Source of the DNA: an uncultured Bacteroidales bacterium
GTDB lineage: Bacteria; Bacteroidota; Bacteroidia; Bacteroidales; UBA932
DNA length: 64,000 nucleotides
Direction of reading: 5' to 3'
Assembly (NCBI GenBank): GCA_944326335.1
Contig: CALVDM010000005.1
Span: 44,954-108,953, forward strand
Positions 16,974 through 26,115 of the stretch are shown here, one piece after another; the first letter of the stretch is position 1, and each line of letters opens with the position of its first letter. The position numbers and the translations under genes were made by a program. The notes beneath the pieces were generated by a model. The model made no database searches, had not been told where the DNA came from, and saw only the letters and a program-made list of their open reading frames with translations.

Positions 16974-19313
16974 TCAGCGGCGGAATTCGTATGTACCCGG
17001 AGCGCCTGTGAAGTAGAAAGCACCGTCGCCCTCCTCCACATCCACGGCAGGGATTATCACCTTGCCGTTCCGGCGGACCTGCCATGTTCCGGGGAGCAGG
17101 TCTGTAACGAGTATCCTGTAGTCACCGTTACCCTTGAAGCTGAACGAGAAACGCTTGAGTTCCCCGAGGTCTTCCGCGAATGTCACCACGCGGTCTGCAA
17201 TCACCACACCTTTGACATTCTCACCGTCAATCCTCGTCACCTTGTGGAAATCCCTGCAGCCTGTGTCGGCTACCTGCATCACGTTCAGGAAACAGTCTTC
17301 CGCCGACTCGGCACCTGGAGTCACCTCCACACGCCATTCTCCCCTCTCGTTCGCAGGGTCAGGACGCCTTGTCGGAGAGTTAGGGTAATTTTCACCGAAC
17401 ACCCAGCATTCCTTGCCAGGTCCCCCGACAGTTTCCACTGATGCGTTCTCAGGAAGAAGTATGGTGTCATGAAGCATCCCGCTGTCTCCGTTCTGCGTCC
17501 TGGACACGGTGAACTCCATCCCGTCCACAGAAGGCTTCTCGATGCTGTGCAGCAGCCAGAATTTCTTGAAGGAAGGGTCGGCCGACACCACATGGTCATA
17601 GACAATCAGTGCGGCAGGCACGGTCTCGTCCTTGAAATTCAGGAACACGAAAGACCTGCGGACGTCATCCACCTTCGAGGAATAGGCCTTTGTGATGTCT
17701 CCCTTGAGATACGAATAGTCCGGTACCACAGGGTCCGGTCCGAAACCATGCGCAAGGGCCTTCCCGACAGTGTAGGAATCGCTCAGCAGGTCGGCAAAGG
17801 ACCGGCAGGTCTCCCATCTGTCACCCGGCATCCTCTGCCCGCCGTCATTCGCGGCAAACTCGGTCTTGTCCCCGCCGCCATAGTTCCAGCAGGCGAACTT
17901 CTCGTCAGGGTCATAGACAAGCAGGGAATTGTGGGCTATAGTGCGTTTGAAGTAATTCTTGTTGTGAGGGCTGTTGTAGCCTCCGGACGTGCCCTGATAC
18001 ATGCCGGAATCGATGGCAAGAGGCCCCTTGTAGTATATCTGGAAGGCACCTCCGTCCATGTGCTGATGGTTACCGAAGAAATTCTCGTTCACCTTCATCT
18101 CCGCTATCACGGCATTGTCGCCCCAGCCTGTCCTCGCTATCATCCAGCCGAAAGGTGTCCCGCTGTACCTTGTGAGCGGAAGGTCCTCCGGAGTCTTCGG
18201 CTCCAGGTCGAAGTCCATCCACAACAGCTGCATCATAAGCAGATGAGGCTCGACCGACGGCTTGATGAAATACTCGTTCATCACGTATTCGTCGCCGTAA
18301 TAGCTCGCCGCGAACATCGCGGGCATGGCATAGGAATTAGGGCTTTTCCTGTTTCCCGGATTCACGTCTCCGGCCGGCATCACATGTCCGTCAGGACGGC
18401 GTCTGTAGATGAAGTCGTAGAGGACGAACTGCTGTGACGGGTCGTATATCGGGCCCGCACCCATCCTGTCGAATATGAAGAGCGATATCAGGTCGTTCAC
18501 ATACCGGACGGAAACATAGCCCGTACCCTGATGGTAGTTGTGGCCGGAATATATGAAGTTGCGCGGCGGCACATAGTCGCGGAATATCATGGTGGCCACG
18601 TAGTTGTACATGTCAGGATATTCATCGTAGATGGCTATGCCGGCTGAAAGCATGTCCCTGAGGATGTTCCACTCGGAACAATGCCCGGATATAGGCTCGG
18701 TATTCTTCGGTGGATAGCCGCTCTCCATCGTGCCGGCTATGCGGACAAACTCCTTTACGTATGCCTGCTTCTCTTCCGGCGTCATCTGGTCGTAGCACCA
18801 GTCATAGACCATCGCCCCAACCATCAGCATCACGCCGCTGGCCCTTGTCCTGTCGTGGGCAGTGTCGAAATCGGTCCTCTTCAGGGTGTCCAGCATGGAC
18901 TCTATCGCCCTGCGGGCCTGTCCCGAATCACCGTTCACAAGATAGTCGAGAGCTTCGAGCTGCACCTCGGAAGTGACTCCGCGCATCCTGAAATAGTAGC
19001 GGAAATCCTTTGTCTTCACTGCAGCCTCTTCCTCTGCTGTCATCGGGACGGAGCATTTCCTCAGTTTCTCCAGGATTTTCCTGCCCTGGGGAGTCTCCAT
19101 CCTGTCTTTCAGGTCGGTTATCCCGTCCTCGCGGATAAACAGGCGCGGATGCTCTGCCGGAGGTATCGGGATGAGTACCCCGTCCACCTCCTTCCATTCC
19201 ACATCTCCACCCGGAGTGAATGATGACATGCTTTCAGCCTGCAAGGCAGTGCCGGAAACAGCGAGCCCGAGGCTCAACAACATTACGGATATTATTCTTT
19301 TCATGAGCTTCAT
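16974..19313 (-). CDS. PL21 heparinase II-like lyase
   Basis: Exported polysaccharide lyase acting on heparin and heparan sulfate by beta-elimination. The 779-residue sequence follows Pedobacter heparinus heparinase II closely over its length, including the C-terminal Leu-Leu-Pro-Gly-Thr-Trp-Gln-Val. The catalytic residues known there (His202, Glu205, Tyr257, His406) correspond here to His211 and Glu214 (Gly-His-Cys-Ser-Glu-Trp), Tyr266 and His416 (Asn-His-Gln-His). A signal peptide covers residues ~1-26. The layout is alpha/alpha toroid, then a beta-sandwich heparinase II/III domain. It is the last gene of the PUL operon, 15 bases after a sulfatase. Confidence 0.95.
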   Translation of the reverse strand: MKLMKRIISVMLLSLGLAVSGTALQAESMSSFTPGGDVEWKEVDGVLIPIPPAEHPRLFIREDGITDLKDRMETPQGRKILEKLRKCSVPMTAEEEAAVKTKDFRYYFRMRGVTSEVQLEALDYLVNGDSGQARRAIESMLDTLKRTDFDTAHDRTRASGVMLMVGAMVYDWCYDQMTPEEKQAYVKEFVRIAGTMESGYPPKNTEPISGHCSEWNILRDMLSAGIAIYDEYPDMYNYVATMIFRDYVPPRNFIYSGHNYHQGTGYVSVRYVNDLISLFIFDRMGAGPIYDPSQQFVLYDFIYRRRPDGHVMPAGDVNPGNRKSPNSYAMPAMFAASYYGDEYVMNEYFIKPSVEPHLLMMQLLWMDFDLEPKTPEDLPLTRYSGTPFGWMIARTGWGDNAVIAEMKVNENFFGNHQHMDGGAFQIYYKGPLAIDSGMYQGTSGGYNSPHNKNYFKRTIAHNSLLVYDPDEKFACWNYGGGDKTEFAANDGGQRMPGDRWETCRSFADLLSDSYTVGKALAHGFGPDPVVPDYSYLKGDITKAYSSKVDDVRRSFVFLNFKDETVPAALIVYDHVVSADPSFKKFWLLHSIEKPSVDGMEFTVSRTQNGDSGMLHDTILLPENASVETVGGPGKECWVFGENYPNSPTRRPDPANERGEWRVEVTPGAESAEDCFLNVMQVADTGCRDFHKVTRIDGENVKGVVIADRVVTFAEDLGELKRFSFSFKGNGDYRILVTDLLPGTWQVRRNGKVIIPAVDVEEGDGAFYFTGAPGTYEFRR

Positions 19314-19328
19314 GGTATTCTGTTCACA

Positions 19329-20786
19329 TTAATATTCCGGTATAAGACGGAGATGACGCGCACGGTCAGTCACAGGAGGATTGAGCCCGTCCGGACGTTT
19401 CTTCAGCGTGGTTGCAGGATGTGTCTCAAGCCACTCGCGGAGCATTTCACGATGCTCGAGAAGTACATCCCTGTATTTCTTTTCCACGGCAAGGTTGCGC
19501 ATCTCCCCGCGGTCGGTCTCCATGTCGAAAAGCTGCTCCCGGTTCTTCCCCTTGTCGTAAAGGACGTATTTGTATTTCGGGGAGCGCACCATCCAGCCGA
19601 ACGAGCCGGACGTCTGCAGGAAATTCGTCTCCACCACAATATAACCTTCGGCAGGTCTCTCCACGTTCTCTGCCGCAGACCTGAAGCTGCGGCCGCTGCG
19701 GCCTGCAGGCACACCAGTGCATGCCCAGTCGCAGACTGACGGCATGAAATCCACACCGTTGCTCACAAGAGCCTCCGACACTGTCCCGGCATTGCGCTTG
19801 CCCGGAAGGCAGACAATCATCGGCACATTCACCACTTCCTCGTACAGGGCCGTCTTCTGATTCCACTGATGGGCTCCGGCTCCGTCACCGTGGTCGCTTG
19901 TGAATATGACGACAGTGTTCCGCCACAGGTCCTGGCTGTCTATTTCGTCCAGTATCTTGCCTATTTCCGCATCGACAGCCTCGACAAGCCTGAAATACGC
20001 GTTGCGGTACTGTCTCCAGTCATCCGGAGTGTATGATGCGGTAGGATAGAGCGAGTAATTCAGACTTTTCTCGTAGCGGAGAATGTCGGCATCGTATGGA
20101 GCCACGGCAAAATTCGCCGGAAGATTCGGGCAATCCCCAATCCCGGCCGGCTCAACCTTGGCATGAGGCGTGTTCTGCCCCCTTGCGAACTCGCAGATGT
20201 TGTGCGGGTTGGTATAGGAGGCGACAAGGAAGAACGGCCTGTCATCAGGCCTGTTGCGCAGATAGTCTATGCAGGCTTCCGCTATCCCGGCATCCCCGTT
20301 GCCCTTGATGTTATGGAAACCGAAAGCTTCCTTTCCCGGGAGCGATATGGTGTTCACGTGCCACTTGCCGGCATAGGCGCAGTCATAGCCGTTTTCCGCC
20401 AGCAGTGTGCCCAGTGTCCTTGCCGCAAGGCTGTCGGGAAGGGGTTTCTCGTTTTCCACCACTCCGCTCTCGCTCGGCATGTAACCGGTGAACATCGCGG
20501 CCCGGGACGGTCCGCTGAGAGGGAAAGAGCAATAGGCATTGGTAAACCTTATCCCGTTTCCGGCAAGCCTGTCCATGTTCGGAGTGCTGAGGTCCGGATT
20601 CCCGGCACAGCTCATCGCACCGGCCCACTGCTGGTCCGTCATTATGTAGATGATGTTCGGACGGTCTCCTTCACCGGCTGTCCTGCGTGCCGACGCATTC
20701 CCTCCGTCCGAAGCAAAGGCACTTCCTGCCGCCATAGGGATGACGGCAGGAAGCCCTGCAGCGAGAATCAGTCCGTGTCTGTCCAT
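19329..20786 (-). CDS. S1-family sulfatase, position unresolved
   Basis: Exported sulfatase of 485 residues with an N-terminal signal-like segment (~1-26). The metal-binding Thr-Asp51-Gln-Gln lies near the start. The formylglycine signature Ser91-Gly-Pro-Ser-Arg is followed by Met-Phe-Thr-Gly-Tyr, and later come Gly-Lys-Trp-His and Thr-Ser-Asp-His-Gly-Asp. The modified residue is a serine, so it needs an anaerobic radical-SAM maturase encoded elsewhere. Which sulfate it removes (2-O, N or 6-O) is not clear. Since the other two sulfatases look like 6-O- and N-sulfatases, a 2-O role on uronate is a reasonable inference only. It is 12 bases from the PHP gene. Confidence 0.88.
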   Translation of the reverse strand: MDRHGLILAAGLPAVIPMAAGSAFASDGGNASARRTAGEGDRPNIIYIMTDQQWAGAMSCAGNPDLSTPNMDRLAGNGIRFTNAYCSFPLSGPSRAAMFTGYMPSESGVVENEKPLPDSLAARTLGTLLAENGYDCAYAGKWHVNTISLPGKEAFGFHNIKGNGDAGIAEACIDYLRNRPDDRPFFLVASYTNPHNICEFARGQNTPHAKVEPAGIGDCPNLPANFAVAPYDADILRYEKSLNYSLYPTASYTPDDWRQYRNAYFRLVEAVDAEIGKILDEIDSQDLWRNTVVIFTSDHGDGAGAHQWNQKTALYEEVVNVPMIVCLPGKRNAGTVSEALVSNGVDFMPSVCDWACTGVPAGRSGRSFRSAAENVERPAEGYIVVETNFLQTSGSFGWMVRSPKYKYVLYDKGKNREQLFDMETDRGEMRNLAVEKKYRDVLLEHREMLREWLETHPATTLKKRPDGLNPPVTDRARHLRLIPEY

Positions 20787-20798
20787 GACCTGACGAAG

Positions 20799-22430
20799 TT
20801 AGACACGTTCAACCCAGATTGGAGATGTCCAGAGCCACTGCTGGTCTTTCTGACGCACGCGCACATAATACCAGTCGGTGTCATTCTCAGGAGAATTGTC
20901 TTCCATGAAATGCTCGAACGACCAGCAGCTCTGCGGCATGGCCCTGTTGAACAGCAATGCCTCGGAAAGCCATCCGCGCATGAAATGAGTCCTGGAGCCT
21001 TCGAGAAGTTCTCCAAGGGAATGGCTGAAACGCTTTCCGTTGAACTCGGCGATTATGTTACCGTCGAGAGGCATCTCCACATCCAGAATCACGGCCTGGG
21101 TGGCCGGAGTCGTTGTGTTAGGATTCATGGTGGTGTACAGTTTGAGTTCCGTACCGGTCTCGGTTGCGGAGACTATCTTCTGCACATGGGTGTGGAACTC
21201 CGTCTCGCCTTCCTGAGGGGAAGTGAACGCAGCCCCCCTGAAACATGGGGTGACACTCAGTATGCGACCCTTGTCCACGGTTATCTGCCCGTTCCACGGA
21301 ATATATTCCTTTTCGCGGTTCCAGCCGAACTCCATCTTGACCTTGCACCTGACAGTGTCCCCTTCCGGCATTTCAGGTATGTTCGGGCCGTCGATGCGCG
21401 CAAGAAGCCTGCCGTTCTTTATTATGTCGATGTAGTCTATGCAGCTCTGTCCCTCGACATTGAGGTAGATTCTCCTCCTGTTCCCTCTCACGACATCTCC
21501 CATGAAGGCGTCGTTTATCCTGAAATCCACGAGTATCTTGTCGCCCGTGGCGCAGCAGGTGCGGCGGCTGCGGAGAGCCTCCCATATCCCGTCCCTCGAG
21601 AGGGATTTGGAAAGCACGCCTACACGGCCGTCGCCGTAGCTTCCAGGATAGCCGGAATGCTGGTCCGTAGAGCCTATGAGGCCGAATTTCTTCCCGCGGC
21701 CGAGACCGTAAAGGATGGTACCTTCCCACTGGCGCGGCCCCATGTCATGCAGATAAGGGTAGTCACCCATGTCGCTCTCGGCAAGACCGTGGCGTGAATA
21801 CATCTCCACGAACGGCGTCTGGTCACCCTCTGTGAAGAAATCCCAGTCATAGCCCCTGTAACCCTTCTGGTACCCCATGTGGTGAGGAGTTATGAATACC
21901 TTGCGTCCGCTCATCTTCTGCTTCCAGTCCTCGATAGACGTACAGTAGACGAGAGGGGCATCGAGGTCGTAGTGGAGGGCCACATGGTCCCCGTGTGCGA
22001 GACTGTGGGCCTCGTAGCCGATGAATGTGAGGAATTCACCCTCCTTGTTGTATTCATTGGTCATTTCCACATACTTCCTGTAGTTGCCTTTCTTCAGGCG
22101 TACGAAAGCGTCCGTGTGGTAGCCCACCACCCATGCGAGGCGAGGGTCGTCCTTGAGCTTGGAAATGTCCGGCCACATGGCATGCGGCGTGACGCTCACA
22201 AAGTCCAGCTGCCCTTTGGCCGCCTCGAAGGCATCCCTCATGTCACCGTGCCCGTATGTCAGATTGCAGTGGTTGTGCAAATCTCCCCAGTAGACTTTGT
22301 AGTCAGAAGGGGACGGCATTATCTTGCGGGCTTCCCTGCTTCCAGGCTTGCACGCCTGGAGAAGACTGCCGGACGCGGCAAGCCCGAGAAGTGTCCAGCC
22401 TGAGGTCTCTATGAATTTTCTTCTATCCAT
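20799..22430 (-). CDS. Tat-exported PHP-fold metallohydrolase lipoprotein (DUF3604-like), role unknown
   Basis: A 543-residue protein with a twin-arginine start (Asp-Arg-Arg-Lys-Phe) and a lipobox ending at Cys27. The PHP-type metal site is visible: Asp50, His52 and His54 (Gly-Asp-Leu-His-Asn-His), His83 (Thr-Pro-His), Glu140, His183/His184 (Thr-Pro-His-His), Glu209, His214, Asp256 and His258 (Thr-Asp-Gln-His-Ser-Gly). The C-terminal ~250 residues look beta-rich. PHP proteins are phosphoesterases or other metal hydrolases. Here the gene sits between two sulfatases in a heparan sulfate operon, so it may act on the linkage-region xylose 2-phosphate or on a sulfate. Neither is shown. The family assignment to DUF3604 is from motif pattern only. 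Confidence 0.8.
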   Translation of the reverse strand: MDRRKFIETSGWTLLGLAASGSLLQACKPGSREARKIMPSPSDYKVYWGDLHNHCNLTYGHGDMRDAFEAAKGQLDFVSVTPHAMWPDISKLKDDPRLAWVVGYHTDAFVRLKKGNYRKYVEMTNEYNKEGEFLTFIGYEAHSLAHGDHVALHYDLDAPLVYCTSIEDWKQKMSGRKVFITPHHMGYQKGYRGYDWDFFTEGDQTPFVEMYSRHGLAESDMGDYPYLHDMGPRQWEGTILYGLGRGKKFGLIGSTDQHSGYPGSYGDGRVGVLSKSLSRDGIWEALRSRRTCCATGDKILVDFRINDAFMGDVVRGNRRRIYLNVEGQSCIDYIDIIKNGRLLARIDGPNIPEMPEGDTVRCKVKMEFGWNREKEYIPWNGQITVDKGRILSVTPCFRGAAFTSPQEGETEFHTHVQKIVSATETGTELKLYTTMNPNTTTPATQAVILDVEMPLDGNIIAEFNGKRFSHSLGELLEGSRTHFMRGWLSEALLFNRAMPQSCWSFEHFMEDNSPENDTDWYYVRVRQKDQQWLWTSPIWVERV

Positions 22431-22452
22431 GATTCGGTCATTGTTTCAAGTG

Positions 22453-24060
22453 TCATTTTCTTCCGGTATATCTCCTGTCGCCATGGTACAGGACCTTCTC
22501 CTGCTCCGAAGGGTCGGTGTCCCCGTATTCCACAAGCACCGAGTCCAGCAGCTGCATCATCTCGGCACGCTTCCCCGCATATTCTGGTGCGTCGAACACA
22601 TTTTCCATCTCGTCCGGGTCCGCCTTCATGTCATACATCTCCCACTGGTCGATGTCGTTGTAGAAATGTATGAGCTTGCAGTCTTCCGTCCGGATGCCGT
22701 AGTGACGCTTCACGGAATGCTCGGCAGGATATTCGTAATAATGGTAATAGACTGCCTTCCTCCAGTCTTCAGGCGTCTTGCCTCCGTTCTCCATGACTTT
22801 CCTCAACGACACTCCCTGCATGTCGGACGGGATGTCCACACCGGCAAAATCGAGGAAGGTAGGGGCGAAGTCCACGTTCATGCACAGGGCCGAACTTGTG
22901 CTGCCGGCCTCTATGGCCTCCGGATACCGGACAATCAGGGGCATCCTCTGGCATTCCTCATACATGAACCTCTTGTCGAACCATCCGTGCTCCCCGAGGA
23001 AGAACCCCTGGTCCGAGGTATAGACTATTATGGTATTGTCGAGCTGTCCGATGCTGTCGAGATATTCCATGACCCTGCCGATACTCTCGTCGACAGACAG
23101 CACTGTGGCAAGATAGTCCTGCATGTACTGCTGGTATTTCCAGCGCACAAGGTCCTTGCCCTTCAGCTTTCCGCTCCGGTATTCCGCAATGCGTTCCGCA
23201 TAGACCTCGTCCCACTTGGCCTGCACTTCCGGCGGCATCCTTCTGTAAACCTTCGAAAGCCGGTTTGTGGTGTCCTTCAGCATTTCCTCCCGGGTCATGA
23301 GTTTCAGGTCCCAGTCCTCGGTGAACGTGGAGGCGATGCTCATGTCCTGGCTTTTTGAAGCCTCTCCCCTGCCCTTGAAGTCGTCAAAAAGTGTGGAAGG
23401 TTCCGGGAAGACTGTGTCCTTGAACACTCCGAGATGCTTCGGTGCAGGCATCCAGTTGCGGTGGGGAGCCTTGTGGTGGAACATCAGGCAGAAAGGCTGC
23501 CCCTCTGAGGTCGAGGATATGAACTCTATGGCCTTGTCGGTGATGATATCCGACACATACCCCTTCTCCCTCACAGGTTTGCCGTTCTCTATGAAGTCCG
23601 GGTCGTAATAGTCACCCTGCTCCTCCTGCCCGGAAAGGATGCTCCAGAAGTCAAAGCCCTGAGGCTCTGAAATGAGATGCCACTTGCCCACGATGCCTGT
23701 CCTGTAGCCCGACTCCCGGAGAAGTTTCGGGAATGTCTGCTGGTCCGCGTCGAACGTGCTCGCATTGTCGGTGAACCCGTTGACATGGCTGAACTTGCCG
23801 GTGAGGATGCAGGCGCGGGACGGACCTGAGAGAGCGTTTGTGGCATAGCAGTTGTCGAACCTGATGCCCTCCCTTGCAATCCTGTCCATGTTAGGGGTGC
23901 ATATCAGACTGCTCCCGTAGCATGACATGGCCTGCGTGGTATGGTCATCCGTCATGATGAACAGTATGTTCGGCCGCTGCGGCTTTTCATCCGTGCCGCT
24001 GCATCCGGCAATACCGGCTGCAGCGACAGGAATCATCAATGTATATCCGAGCTTTTGCAT
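22453..24060 (-). CDS. S1_11-like N-acetylglucosamine-6-O-sulfatase
   Basis: Lipoprotein sulfatase (lipobox ends at Cys20) of 535 residues. It has Met-Thr-Asp-Asp-His near residue 36-40, the Ser78-Gly-Pro-Ser-Arg formylglycine signature, Gly-Lys-Trp-His, a Lys-Ala-Pro-His-Arg loop and Thr-Ser-Asp-Gln-Gly-Phe-Phe-Leu-Gly-Glu-His-Gly. This motif set matches the GlcNAc-6-O-sulfatase group that includes BT4656 of the B. thetaiotaomicron heparan sulfate locus. It would remove 6-O-sulfate from GlcNAc or GlcNS ends after lyase action. It is 29 bases after the PL12 gene and 22 bases before the PHP gene. Confidence 0.88.
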   Translation of the reverse strand: MQKLGYTLMIPVAAAGIAGCSGTDEKPQRPNILFIMTDDHTTQAMSCYGSSLICTPNMDRIAREGIRFDNCYATNALSGPSRACILTGKFSHVNGFTDNASTFDADQQTFPKLLRESGYRTGIVGKWHLISEPQGFDFWSILSGQEEQGDYYDPDFIENGKPVREKGYVSDIITDKAIEFISSTSEGQPFCLMFHHKAPHRNWMPAPKHLGVFKDTVFPEPSTLFDDFKGRGEASKSQDMSIASTFTEDWDLKLMTREEMLKDTTNRLSKVYRRMPPEVQAKWDEVYAERIAEYRSGKLKGKDLVRWKYQQYMQDYLATVLSVDESIGRVMEYLDSIGQLDNTIIVYTSDQGFFLGEHGWFDKRFMYEECQRMPLIVRYPEAIEAGSTSSALCMNVDFAPTFLDFAGVDIPSDMQGVSLRKVMENGGKTPEDWRKAVYYHYYEYPAEHSVKRHYGIRTEDCKLIHFYNDIDQWEMYDMKADPDEMENVFDAPEYAGKRAEMMQLLDSVLVEYGDTDPSEQEKVLYHGDRRYTGRK

Positions 24061-24089
24061 GTGTCAGAATATTTCGGCATGCACGGGAC

Positions 24090-26096
24090 TCAGTCGAGAG
24101 TGTATTCAAGTACCCTCTTCTTGTCTTTCCCGACCTTCACCTGAAGCTTGAGGGCGTTGTCGTGGAATCCCTTGTCGATGAATTTGGCGGACATCTTAGG
24201 CTCCTTGCCTGCCGTCTCCTTAGGATAGATGACGGTTATGTAGCGTACTGCATCCACATCCTTCTTGACATTGAAGCTTACATCCATCCTCTGGACCTTC
24301 TTCATGTAGGAAGTGGAAATCCAGCCCTTCTCCTTCTTCATGGACATGCCCTCCGGGCCGAAGCACTGGAACATGAAGTTGCTGCCGTCCTCGAAGTTGG
24401 TATAGAATGTCATGTCTTCGCGGCTGTTAGGCACGTCTCCGCGCGGCATCTGATAATGGAGGTTCACCCATCCCTTTGCATCTCCGAATGCTTCGTCAAC
24501 GATAACGAAATACTTGCCGTCCACAAAGAACACGGAGCGGCGGTGTGTGAGCTTCCTGTAGCTCGGGTTCTCGGTAACGAGAATCTGCACGTCACCTTCA
24601 GGCTGCCAGAGAAGTGTCTTTGACTGGGTGGTCTCGAGGTCCTTGTTGCCGAAAGCGAGGGTGTTGTGGTGAGCGGTGGCCCTGAACCAGTTCCTCCACT
24701 CCATGACCTCGGCGTCGCCTGCATAGACATACGAACCGGAATCCTGGAAGAGAGTCTTTCCGTTGTACCACATCTCGAATGTGCCGTTGTCCGGCTGGCA
24801 GTGCCACTCGCCCTTAGGACCGGCCTTCACCACCATCTGGAGGGCATCGTCGCCCCAGCCGTTGCGGAACACGAAGAAGCCGGATGTCAGGAAACCTTTC
24901 GAGAGATATTCCGGGAGCGTCCCTTCCTTGCCTTCGGTCGCGAGATACTTTATGAACTGGTTGTCAGGGAAAATCCTGGACCATTTCTGGTAATTGCGAA
25001 GCATGACACGCTTGGTAGTGAGCTTGGCGTCGCTGAAAAGAGGATTGGTGTAGTCCGGGAAGCTGATGTTGGCATAGAACACAATCATCTTCTCGACAGT
25101 GTCGATATAGCTCTGAGGGAACTCGTCGCGGAAACCGTTAAGGTCGGCTATCTGGAGAGCCTTCACGAAGATATCTATGGATGCAAGATGGTAATGAGGG
25201 TCGAGCTCGTACTGGCCGCCGTCGTCATATACCTGCACCTTGATTTCACGGTTGAGTATGTCGATGCCGCTCTGTCTCCATGAATCCGCCTCCTTGAACT
25301 CAGGGAAGAAGGAACCGGCATAGAGCATCCTCTGCGCCTCGAAAAGGAGATGGTTACCCTGCTTGGACCAGTTGCCCATGATGTGGACCGCGTGCTTGTG
25401 GTAGTTCACCAGGAACTCTGTCAGAAATTCCGGAGTGAAATACTTCGAGCTGATGAAAAGCTGGAACTGGATGCACTGGTCCTGCAGCCTGTGGCTCACC
25501 TCGAGAGGCCTCCATGCGAAGCGGCTGTTCTCGGCATCAGCCTTCAGCTGCGAGTCCGCAGTGATTTCATATTCACCCTTGTCGATTTTCACGAGCGGAT
25601 TCTTCTTTATCCAGTCCATATACTGGTAAACCCACTCTTTCGCATATTTCTCGTCGCCGCTCACCCTGTAGGCATATCCCATAGGTGCGAACCATTTGTG
25701 GCGGTGAAGCTGCCAGCGCAGTTCGTTATCCTTTACCGGCCAGTATCTCCAGTCGATATCCTGTCCGTAGTTGAACGAAGGCTGGTAACCCTGATGGGCG
25801 AAGAAAGTGTGGTTGAGGGCGTCGTCTGCCCATTTCTGCTGTTCCTTGTTTATCTTCACCCTGTCTATCTTCTGGATTTCAGGGGTGCATATACCCGTAC
25901 GGGACTTGTAGTAGTCCAACAGGGATACGGCTGCGAGCGAGTCGTTGCCCTCGTTATGATAAGCCTTCACCTGCTCGAGCCCCGGATAGTCGAGATTGAG
26001 AAGGTCGAACACCTCCGGTCTGAGCTGCTGGGCATGCATGGCGGACCCTGCCATCAGACACAGGACCACGCCTGTAAATATTGTCTTCTTCATCAT
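24090..26096 (-). CDS. PL12 heparinase III (heparan sulfate lyase)
   Basis: Exported lyase of 668 residues, very close in length and motif order to P. heparinus heparinase III. The catalytic residues known there (Asn240, Tyr294, His424) fall here at Asn248 (Gln-Gly-Asn-His), Tyr302 (Pro-His-Tyr-His) and His432 (Trp-His-Cys-Gln-Pro-Asp-Asn-Gly), a constant shift of eight. A signal peptide covers residues ~1-22. An alpha/alpha toroid fills the first ~380 residues and a beta-sandwich the rest. It cuts low-sulfated heparan sulfate regions, giving unsaturated uronates for GH88. It lies between GH88 and the 6-sulfatase. Confidence 0.95.
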   Translation of the reverse strand: MMKKTIFTGVVLCLMAGSAMHAQQLRPEVFDLLNLDYPGLEQVKAYHNEGNDSLAAVSLLDYYKSRTGICTPEIQKIDRVKINKEQQKWADDALNHTFFAHQGYQPSFNYGQDIDWRYWPVKDNELRWQLHRHKWFAPMGYAYRVSGDEKYAKEWVYQYMDWIKKNPLVKIDKGEYEITADSQLKADAENSRFAWRPLEVSHRLQDQCIQFQLFISSKYFTPEFLTEFLVNYHKHAVHIMGNWSKQGNHLLFEAQRMLYAGSFFPEFKEADSWRQSGIDILNREIKVQVYDDGGQYELDPHYHLASIDIFVKALQIADLNGFRDEFPQSYIDTVEKMIVFYANISFPDYTNPLFSDAKLTTKRVMLRNYQKWSRIFPDNQFIKYLATEGKEGTLPEYLSKGFLTSGFFVFRNGWGDDALQMVVKAGPKGEWHCQPDNGTFEMWYNGKTLFQDSGSYVYAGDAEVMEWRNWFRATAHHNTLAFGNKDLETTQSKTLLWQPEGDVQILVTENPSYRKLTHRRSVFFVDGKYFVIVDEAFGDAKGWVNLHYQMPRGDVPNSREDMTFYTNFEDGSNFMFQCFGPEGMSMKKEKGWISTSYMKKVQRMDVSFNVKKDVDAVRYITVIYPKETAGKEPKMSAKFIDKGFHDNALKLQVKVGKDKKRVLEYTLD

Positions 26097-26115
26097 CTGT
26101 ATTAGTTTTAATGAA

